From Flavobacteriaceae bacterium (GTDB lineage Bacteria; Bacteroidota; Bacteroidia; Flavobacteriales; Flavobacteriaceae), in assembly GCA_002690085.1 (NCBI GenBank), contig NZDM01000037.1, positions 11,089-29,097 on the forward strand: 18,009 bases of DNA, given 5' to 3'. The translations under genes were made by a program, and so were the position numbers. The notes beneath the pieces are model-generated. The model was not told the origin of the DNA, did not search any database, and saw nothing but the letters and a program-made list of their open reading frames with translations. Every line of letters begins with the position of its first letter. The first letter of the stretch is position 1. Positions 12,539 through 18,009 of this stretch are shown here, piece after piece.

Positions 12539-15131
12539 AAACACCCTCCGCCTTATCATCAATACAGCCTGCTTTTTACTCCTAAGCAGTACATTGTATG
12601 GACAAATTTTAGACGACACCAAACGGAAAGATTACAACTTAACCGATATTTCGATTGAAGGACAAACGGTATACAGCGCAGAAACGATTATCACCTATTC
12701 TGGTTTAAAAAAAGGAGATATTGTAACAATCCCTGGTGGTGTTAAGATTAGCAACGCCATAAAAAAACTGTGGGATTCTAATTTATTCAACAACATTGAC
12801 GTTTTTATTTCTAAAATTGAAGGGGATGAGATATCCCTTCAAATTAAGTTAGATGATTTGCCAGAGCTCAAAGATGTTAAAATTACAGGGGTTAAAAAAG
12901 GTAAAATTAGTGGAATTATTGAAGAAAACAAACTCAACCCTGGTGTGAAAGTTACTGAAAACCTAATCACTACGACCAAAAACTATCTTGAAAGTAAATA
13001 TAGAAAAGATGGATTTTTAAAAGCAAAAACAATCATCACCACAACAACGGTCATTGATTCTGTAAAAAAATCACGAGTCAATATGACTATTCGTATAGAC
13101 CGCGGAGACAAGGTTAAAATCAATAAGATTGAATTTCATGGCAATGACAAAGTTAGTAATAGGCGGTTGCTAAAAGCCATGAAAAAAACGAAAAAGAAAA
13201 ATCCAATACGTTTATACAAACGCTCCAAATATATTGAGGCTGACTATAGAGAAGACCTCGCCAATGTAGTAAATAAATTAAAAGAAAAGGGGTACCGCGA
13301 TGCGCGAATTATCTCAGATTCCCTTAACATAGATAAAAATGGGGACATAAGCCTAAAAGTCAATGTTGAAGAAGGTGAAAAATATACCTATGGAACGATC
13401 AATTTTTTAGGCAATACGATTTACTCCGATCAACAGTTAAATCAAGTTCTTAAAATTAAAAAGGGAGATACTTATAATGGGGTAGAGCTTGAAAAGCGAA
13501 TTGCAGACAACTCCGACCCAGATGCTTTTGATCTCACAAATTTATACCAAAACAACGGTTACTTGTTTTCTACCATTACTCCGGTTGAGATAAGTGCAGA
13601 TGGCAATGTGATTGATATGGAGATTCGCGTTACTGAAGGCAAGCCCGCCTATTTCAACAATGTTTCGGTTAAAGGTAATGACGCAACTAACGACCATGTT
13701 GTTTATAGAGAGCTGAGAACGCGCCCTGGTCAGCTTTATAGCAAAAGCAATGTCGTTAGAACCATCAGGGAGCTTGGACAGCTTGGCTATTTTGATGCTC
13801 AAGAAATTTCCCCGGATTTAAAAAATGTAAACGCTAACGACGGAACCTTAGACGTGGAATACGTCGTGGTCGAAAAAGGAACAGGACAATTTCAATTGCA
13901 AGGTGGTTATGGTGGCGGGGGCTTCATTGGAACGGTTGGTGCTTCTTTTGTTAATTTTTCAATTAAGAACCTTTTTAATAAGGAGGCATGGAAGCCTGTA
14001 CCAAGAGGTGATGGACAAAGTTTATCTCTAAGACTTCAAACCAGTCGCTTCTTTTCCAGTTACAGTCTTTCGTTCTCTGAACCCTGGTTGGGCGGTGAGA
14101 AACCTGTACAATTTTCTACTTCTATTTCCCAAACCAAACAATACTTATACAATAGAGCAACGCGGTCTGCAGACAAAGACCGAAGTTTTAACATTACAGG
14201 GATCACAGTTGGAATTGCAAAAAAATTAAATGTCCCTGATGATTATTTTGTGCTTTCACAAAGTTTTCAGTTCCAATATTATGATTTAAACAATTACAAC
14301 ACCGGGCTTTTCTCCTTTGGAAATGGGAGTTCAAACAACTTAGCTTATACCATTGGATTGAGCAGGAATAATACTTTTAATGACCCTATTTATCCTGTTG
14401 GCGGCTCAAACTTTAGTCTTTCTGCAAAGGCGACATTTCCCTACTCTGCCGTCAATGGTGTGGATTATGCCGCGCTAAGGGAGGAGCGTGAACAAAAATC
14501 CCAACGCATTCAAGAGCTTAGTACAAGCACAGATGACAATGATATTATTGAAAGAAACGAAGCCAGCGAAAGAATCGTTGAAATTGACCAAGAGCGTTAC
14601 AAGTGGCTAGAGTTTTATAAAATTAAATTTTCTGGAGACTGGTATGCAAAAATTAAAGGCAACTTGGTGCTAAGACCTAAATTCGAATTTGGGTTTTTAG
14701 GTGCTTACAATAACGACCGTGGCGTTATCCCATTTGAACGGTTCTTTGTGGGAGGTGACGGCATGCAACAATTCAGTCGTTTAGATGGACGTGAGGCCAT
14801 TCCACTGCGTGGATACCCCAATCAATCGCTTTCAGATAACGATGGGGGAAGTATTTACAATAAATTTTCATTGGAATTGAGACACCCCATAACACTGAAA
14901 GGACAAACTAAAATCTTTGCGATGGCTTTCTTGGAGGGAGGATCTTCTTACAATAACTTTAGAGACTTTAATCCATTTTCCATTAAAAGGTCTGCTGGTA
15001 TAGGGATTCGATTATTTATGCCTGCATTTGGGCTTTTGGGAATAGACTTTGGACACGGATTTGATCCAATTCCAGGTCAAGTCGGAAAAAGTGGATGGCA
15101 AACCCACTTCGTTTTAGGGCAACAATTTTAA
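12471..15131 (+). CDS. bamA: Outer-membrane protein assembly factor BamA
   Basis: This 886-residue Omp85 protein folds and inserts beta-barrel proteins into the outer membrane. After an N-terminal region with a hydrophobic signal core (TLRLIINTACFLLLSSTLYGQ, read as residues 25-35 and 36-45), about 425 residues form POTRA repeats; individual starts such as VKINKIEFHGN and YFNNVSVKGN recur. The barrel begins near FQLQGGYGGGGF (about 473) and ends in a C-terminal Phe. The loop-6 motif reads PLRGYPN (778-784), the lineage version of VRGF. Residues about 661-712 are a charged insertion between strands. The start is uncertain: ATG 12471 is the only ATG and gives a long n-region; GTG 12522 would give a more usual signal peptide and only 17 bp overlap with uppS. 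A TTG at 12408 is rejected. Confidence 0.95.
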   Translation: MKQSKITKKENEDLEKQVNNLIKNTLRLIINTACFLLLSSTLYGQILDDTKRKDYNLTDISIEGQTVYSAETIITYSGLKKGDIVTIPGGVKISNAIKKLWDSNLFNNIDVFISKIEGDEISLQIKLDDLPELKDVKITGVKKGKISGIIEENKLNPGVKVTENLITTTKNYLESKYRKDGFLKAKTIITTTTVIDSVKKSRVNMTIRIDRGDKVKINKIEFHGNDKVSNRRLLKAMKKTKKKNPIRLYKRSKYIEADYREDLANVVNKLKEKGYRDARIISDSLNIDKNGDISLKVNVEEGEKYTYGTINFLGNTIYSDQQLNQVLKIKKGDTYNGVELEKRIADNSDPDAFDLTNLYQNNGYLFSTITPVEISADGNVIDMEIRVTEGKPAYFNNVSVKGNDATNDHVVYRELRTRPGQLYSKSNVVRTIRELGQLGYFDAQEISPDLKNVNANDGTLDVEYVVVEKGTGQFQLQGGYGGGGFIGTVGASFVNFSIKNLFNKEAWKPVPRGDGQSLSLRLQTSRFFSSYSLSFSEPWLGGEKPVQFSTSISQTKQYLYNRATRSADKDRSFNITGITVGIAKKLNVPDDYFVLSQSFQFQYYDLNNYNTGLFSFGNGSSNNLAYTIGLSRNNTFNDPIYPVGGSNFSLSAKATFPYSAVNGVDYAALREEREQKSQRIQELSTSTDDNDIIERNEASERIVEIDQERYKWLEFYKIKFSGDWYAKIKGNLVLRPKFEFGFLGAYNNDRGVIPFERFFVGGDGMQQFSRLDGREAIPLRGYPNQSLSDNDGGSIYNKFSLELRHPITLKGQTKIFAMAFLEGGSSYNNFRDFNPFSIKRSAGIGIRLFMPAFGLLGIDFGHGFDPIPGQVGKSGWQTHFVLGQQF

Positions 15132-15222
15132 TCTTTGAAATGCAAAATTAACTTGAGGCTATGAATTTATACGATTTTAAAATTTATTTCGTTATTTTGA
15201 AAACTCATTTTTTTTAAATCTA

Positions 15223-16434
15223 ATGCGTCTGAAAATGAATCTTATTTTAATCGCCATATCGAAGTTCTATAAAGCCACGCTTCCTGGAATTTTTGTATTG
15301 CTCTTTTTTGTCTCCTTATGTCATGGACAACGTGGGGTTAGAATCGGATACATTGACACGGAATACATTCTAGAAAATGTAGATGATTACCAAGGCGCTC
15401 AAGCCCAATTGGAAGCCAAAGTACAGCAGTGGAAAACACAAATAGATCAGCAGTTAGCAAAATTGGAAACGCAAAAAAAACAGTTAGACAATGAGCGCGT
15501 ATTACTGACCGATGAACTTATCAAAGAACGTGAAGAAGAACTTCAAATCATTGAAAGTGAAATTTTAGATTATCAACAAAAAAGATTTGGGCCAAAAGGA
15601 GATTTAATGATTCAGAGGAAACAACTCGCCCAACCTGTACAAGACCAAATATTTACGGCCGTTCAAGAAATCGCGGCCGACAAAAAATATGATTTCATCT
15701 TAGACAAATCCGCAGATATTGTTATGCTTTACTCCGCTGATCGTTATGATATTTCTGAACAAGTTTTACGAACCATCAATAGGACGTCAAAGCGCGAACA
15801 ACTAAAAAACAAAAAAGAGCGAAAGGTTGCTGAAGAGGAAGAGTCCATCGTAGAAGTCGATAACGATCGCGATGAACGTCAAAAATTAATTGATGACCGA
15901 AATGCCACACGTGCTGAAGCGCTCGCCAAACGCAAAGCTGATTTAGAAGCCAAAAGAGCTGCTAGAAAGAAAGAGGTCGAAGACAAAAAAAGACGGGTAA
16001 AAGAAGCACGAGAAAAAGCACGAGCAGAAAAAACAAAAAAATCTTCTCCTACTAAAGTCCGCCAAGAAAGTAACCCTGAGGTGCTAGACACAAAAGAGCA
16101 AAAGACAACTTTAAGTAACAGAGATGCTAGAAAAAAAGAACTGGAAGCGAAAAAATTGAAAATAGAAGCGGAAAGAGAAAAATCCCGTTTGGAAAAAACT
16201 GCTGAATCTCTGCCAAACGAAGATAAAGAGAGTAAACCTGAGAAAAATCAAGGGGAAGCTGAGGTAAAAAACGATGAAGAAACATCAAAGAAAGAAAAAA
16301 CAAAACCTATTAGTGATAGAGAAGCGCGAAAAAAGGCATTGGAAGAAAAGAAAAAACGTATTTTAGCCGAGCGAAAAGAAAAATTAGAAGCGTTAAAACG
16401 TAAACGCGATAGTATTAAAAACAACAGAAAATAA
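15223..16434 (+). CDS. OmpH/Skp-family periplasmic chaperone with long basic repeat tail
   Basis: This 403-residue protein has a signal peptide (hydrophobic core at about 18-33, likely cut after CHGQ near 36) and then an OmpH/Skp domain: VRIGYIDTEYILENV (39-53), a long coiled-coil arm (about 57-130), and a closing YDFILDKSADIVMLY (156-170). Skp holds unfolded outer-membrane proteins on their way to BamA. Skp proteins are normally about 160-180 residues; here about 215 further residues (188-403) form a very charged, Lys/Glu/Arg-rich helical tail. Within it a 30-residue unit recurs three times, near 244-274, 299-328 and 365-395, sharing R-x-A-R-K-K-x-x-E-x-K-K. It lies 91 bp after bamA and 20 bp before a second, ordinary OmpH gene. 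The chaperone role is by family; the tail's role is unknown. Confidence 0.9.
   Translation: MRLKMNLILIAISKFYKATLPGIFVLLFFVSLCHGQRGVRIGYIDTEYILENVDDYQGAQAQLEAKVQQWKTQIDQQLAKLETQKKQLDNERVLLTDELIKEREEELQIIESEILDYQQKRFGPKGDLMIQRKQLAQPVQDQIFTAVQEIAADKKYDFILDKSADIVMLYSADRYDISEQVLRTINRTSKREQLKNKKERKVAEEEESIVEVDNDRDERQKLIDDRNATRAEALAKRKADLEAKRAARKKEVEDKKRRVKEAREKARAEKTKKSSPTKVRQESNPEVLDTKEQKTTLSNRDARKKELEAKKLKIEAEREKSRLEKTAESLPNEDKESKPEKNQGEAEVKNDEETSKKEKTKPISDREARKKALEEKKKRILAERKEKLEALKRKRDSIKNNRK
15952..16407 (+). repeat. Three degenerate protein-level repeats in the OmpH tail
   Basis: Units at 15952-16044, 16117-16206 and 16315-16407 encode KRAARKKEVEDKK, NRDARKKELEAKK and DREARKKALEEKK respectively, each continuing into a helix of alternating acidic and basic residues. 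They are separated by less ordered Ser/Pro/Asn/Glu-rich spacers (275-298 and 329-364 of the protein). The DNA copies differ at many bases, so these are old or selected repeats rather than a recent duplication. Confidence 0.7.
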
Positions 16435-16454
16435 CTTTTAATTACAATTATAAA

Positions 16455-16961
16455 ATGAAAAATTTAAGAAACGTATTCGCAGCAACACTTTTTATTGTTG
16501 GTAGCTTTTATACACAGGCACAATCAAAGGTTGCTCATATCAATACCCAAGAATTGGTTGAATCTATGCCAGAGATGATGAATGCTAAGTCTGAACTTGA
16601 AAAATTAGCGAAGACTTATGAAACTGACATTCAAGCGATGGCAACTGAGCTTCAAAATAAAATAAAACAATACGATGCCGAGTCTTCTACCAAAACGGAT
16701 GAAGAAAACGGAAAGCGATTGCAAGAAGTTCAAAGTATGGAACAAAGCATTCGACAATACCAAGGGCAAGCGCAGCAAGATTTACAGAAAAAAGAGATTG
16801 AGCTTTTAAAGCCTATCACAGAAAAAGCAAAAGCTGCGATTTTAAAAGTAGGGAATGATCAAGGGTTTAATTACGTCTTAGATTCATCTCAAGGACAAGG
16901 CGTAATCATGGCCAATGGAAAAGATCTCCTGGCAGATGTGAAAGCTGAATTGGGCTTTTAG
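16455..16961 (+). CDS. OmpH/Skp-family periplasmic chaperone
   Basis: This 168-residue protein is an ordinary-length Skp-like chaperone. Its signal peptide is MKNLRNVFAATLFIVGSFYTQAQ (read 1-12 and 13-23), probably cleaved after Q23. The mature part begins SKVAHINTQELVESMPEM (24-41), the usual short first strand and helix, followed by a long Gln/Lys/Glu-rich coiled-coil hairpin (about 42-125) and a closing strand GFNYVLDSSQGQGVI (137-151). Family members act as trimers whose arms cage unfolded outer-membrane proteins for delivery to BamA. It lies 20 bp after the longer paralogue and is followed by a strong terminator, so it is the last gene of the bamA cluster. ATG start. No oddities. Confidence 0.94.
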   Translation: MKNLRNVFAATLFIVGSFYTQAQSKVAHINTQELVESMPEMMNAKSELEKLAKTYETDIQAMATELQNKIKQYDAESSTKTDEENGKRLQEVQSMEQSIRQYQGQAQQDLQKKEIELLKPITEKAKAAILKVGNDQGFNYVLDSSQGQGVIMANGKDLLADVKAELGF

Positions 16962-16983
16962 TCTCAACCAAATAAATTATTTT

Positions 16984-17016
16984 TATAAAAGCTACTCCAT
17001 GTGAGTAGCTTTTATA
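16984..17016 (+). terminator. Intrinsic terminator after the bamA-ompH cluster
   Basis: TATAAAAGCTACTC (16984-16997) and GAGTAGCTTTTATA (17003-17016) form a perfect 14-bp stem with a 5-base loop CATGT, followed by a T-run at 17017-17021. It is 22 bp after the second ompH stop. Its end overlaps a promoter-like element for murI. Confidence 0.8.
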
Positions 17017-17022
17017 TTTTTG
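17015..17022 (+). promoter_or_regulatory. -7-like element for murI overlapping the terminator
   Basis: TATTTTTG is an exact TAnnTTTG match. It starts within the last two bases of the terminator stem, uses the terminator T-run, and ends 7 bases before the murI ATG. The transcript would begin at or within a base or two of the ATG. The region where a -33 element should be lies inside the hairpin and has no TTTG. Confidence 0.4.
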
Positions 17023-17029
17023 TATAAAT

Positions 17030-17809
17030 ATGAGATCAAAACCTATTGGTATTTTCGATTCTGGTGCTGGAGGTCTTTCTATTTGGAAAGAAATCAATGC
17101 ATTAATGCCATATGAATCAACCCTTTACATTTCAGATGCCAAATATGCACCATACGGGTCTAAAGGAGCTGATGTCATTTTAAAAAGGTCTATTGTTAAC
17201 ACAGAAACTCTAATAGGTAAAGGCGCTAAAATTATTGTCGTTGCCTGCAATACAGCCACTACCAATGCGATCTCATATTTAAGGAAGCGTTATAAAATTC
17301 CTTTTATTGGGATAGAGCCTGCCATCAAACCTGCAGCACTGTCATCGGCTACAGATTCGATTGGAATTTTAGCAACCAAAGGAACATTAAGTAGTGCTCT
17401 TTTTCATGAAACTTCTAAACGGTACAGTCGGGATAAAACGGTGATAGAACAGGAAGGTAAGGGAATTGTAGAGCTCATTGAATCAGGGCAGTTACATTCT
17501 AATGAAATGAAAAAATTACTTGAGAAATATTTAACACCAATGTTAAACAACAACATCGATTGTTTAGTTTTAGGTTGTACACATTACCACTTTTTAACGC
17601 CTATTTTAAAGCAATTACTTCCGAAAAATGTAAATGTCATTGATTCTTGTAAAGCAATAGCTCGGCAAACAAAAATAGTTCTTGAGAAATCCAAACTTCT
17701 GAATGAAAATGAAACAAAGGCGGAACATGTCTTTTACACAAATGGATCTAGAGAAGTAATGGCTAACCTAATGGATTGGGATCAGTCTATAATTCACAAA
17801 CTTTATTAG
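17030..17809 (+). CDS. murI: Glutamate racemase
   Basis: This 259-residue cofactor-independent racemase converts L-glutamate to D-glutamate for the peptidoglycan stem peptide. The N-terminal IGIFDSGAGGLSIW (6-19) holds the D10-S11 pair. The two catalytic cysteines are C73 in VVACNTATTNA (70-80) and C183 in LVLGCTHYHFL (179-189), and H185 follows the second. GIEPAIKPA (94-102) is also conserved. Length is typical for the family. Although separated from the ompH genes by a terminator, it sits with other wall and envelope genes (uppS, bamA). It converges with the PorP/SprF gene, with 7 bp between stop codons. The ATG at 17030 is the only sensible start, since the next Met (27) lies after the D10-S11 pair. 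Confidence 0.97.
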   Translation: MRSKPIGIFDSGAGGLSIWKEINALMPYESTLYISDAKYAPYGSKGADVILKRSIVNTETLIGKGAKIIVVACNTATTNAISYLRKRYKIPFIGIEPAIKPAALSSATDSIGILATKGTLSSALFHETSKRYSRDKTVIEQEGKGIVELIESGQLHSNEMKKLLEKYLTPMLNNNIDCLVLGCTHYHFLTPILKQLLPKNVNVIDSCKAIARQTKIVLEKSKLLNENETKAEHVFYTNGSREVMANLMDWDQSIIHKLY

Positions 17810-17816
17810 CTGTTTT

Positions 17817-18009
17817 TTAATTCACGCTAGGACACTCACAATCGTACTTTTCCTTGCGGCATCCAAAATTAAATCCAAGTGTCAACTGGTGGTACCCACC
17901 ATTATCCAACACAATAGAATTGGATTGGTAAGAATAGGTGTATGCAAACATGAAATTATTGTATTCAACTCCAACTAGGGGTGTAAAATACTGAAGTTTT
18001 TGACTGCTA
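17817..18009 (-). CDS. PorP/SprF-family type IX secretion membrane protein, C-terminal fragment
   Basis: The minus strand is open from the window edge to a TAA at 17819-17817, giving the last 63 residues of a protein whose start lies beyond the window. The fragment contains YNNFMFAYTYSYQSNSIV, then GGYHQLTLGFNFGCRKEKYD (split at GGYHQLTLGF and NFGCRKEKYD), and ends CECPSVN. This matches the C-terminus of PorP/SprF proteins: a final barrel strand, a GG-x-HQ-x-TLGF motif and a CRK...CP tail. Family members are outer-membrane proteins tied to the type IX secretion system and gliding motility, one of them (SprF) needed for delivery of the SprB adhesin. Flavobacteriia carry many paralogues, so a specific role cannot be assigned. 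It points to a Bacteroidota host. Confidence 0.82.
   Translation of the reverse strand, partial: SSQKLQYFTPLVGVEYNNFMFAYTYSYQSNSIVLDNGGYHQLTLGFNFGCRKEKYDCECPSVN

Noticed and set aside
12398..12622. Antisense frame across the uppS-bamA junction
   Set aside because: Both plus-strand genes are strongly supported here, and the antisense peptide has no family features.
15132..15222. Promoter for the ompH pair in the gap after bamA
   Set aside because: The gap is AT-rich with only a one-base-short TATTTTG and no -33 element, so read-through from the bamA promoter is the simpler view.
15879..16091. A 70-codon antisense frame rich in Ser, Ala and Leu
   Set aside because: It is the mirror of the Lys/Glu/Arg-rich repeat tail of the OmpH protein; its hydrophobic look is a composition artefact.
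1..18009. Mobile element, defence cassette, CRISPR array, tRNA or rRNA
   Set aside because: No transposase, integrase, nuclease cassette, regularly spaced repeat, cloverleaf or rRNA-like segment was seen; all long stretches are explained by housekeeping genes.

Overview
The window is a compact, AT-rich, densely coding stretch of a bacterial chromosome, almost certainly from the Bacteroidota and most likely the family Flavobacteriaceae. The evidence is a PorP/SprF-type protein of the type IX secretion/gliding machinery, a folate kinase fused to a deoxynucleoside kinase, DUF2797 and DUF6089 family proteins, the order DUF6089-uppS-bamA-ompH-ompH-murI, promoters of the Bacteroidota form (TTTG, about 19 nt, TAnnTTTG), and starts without a Shine-Dalgarno sequence. 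It reads as core genome: I see no insertion sequence, phage, tRNA, rRNA, CRISPR array or defence cassette, and no gap between genes exceeds about 120 bp.

Layout. (1) 1-4375, mixed strands: the end of a TrmH/SpoU-family RNA methyltransferase (+); a HPPK-deoxynucleoside kinase fusion (-); a YhhQ-type queuosine-precursor transporter (+); a DUF2797 protein with a zinc-ribbon-like segment (-); and a bacterial GH3-family acyl-adenylating enzyme (+). Two convergent pairs here overlap at their stop codons. (2) 4452-9377, all minus: in transcription order pdxJ, an alpha/beta hydrolase, tig, clpP and clpX. Trigger factor, ClpP and ClpX form a folding and proteolysis module, and tig has a clear promoter of its own. 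pdxJ and the hydrolase abut. (3) 9466-17809, all plus: a CBS-domain protein closely coupled to nadK; then, from a good promoter at 11063-11092, an envelope-biogenesis cluster of a DUF6089 outer-membrane barrel candidate, uppS (undecaprenyl carrier), bamA (outer-membrane protein insertion), two OmpH/Skp-like periplasmic chaperones, an intrinsic terminator, and murI (D-glutamate for peptidoglycan). (4) 17817-18009, minus: the C-terminal end of a PorP/SprF protein.

How the genes work together. The right half supplies three envelope needs: a lipid carrier for wall precursors (UppS), D-glutamate (MurI), and chaperoning and insertion of outer-membrane proteins (two Skp-like proteins and BamA). The PorP/SprF-like protein would be a client of that route. 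The left half is cytosolic maintenance: cofactors (folate, pyridoxal phosphate, NADP), nucleotide salvage, tRNA queuosine supply and protein quality control.

I did not find a convincing undescribed multi-gene system. The best leads are the uncharacterised or odd members of this housekeeping set: the CBS protein beside NadK, the Skp-like protein with a long basic repeat tail, DUF2797, GH3, DUF6089, and a terminator-promoter overlap in front of murI. Four start codons need care: starts lying upstream at TTG codons for pdxJ, the CBS gene, uppS and bamA look wrong, and ATG starts are used here.
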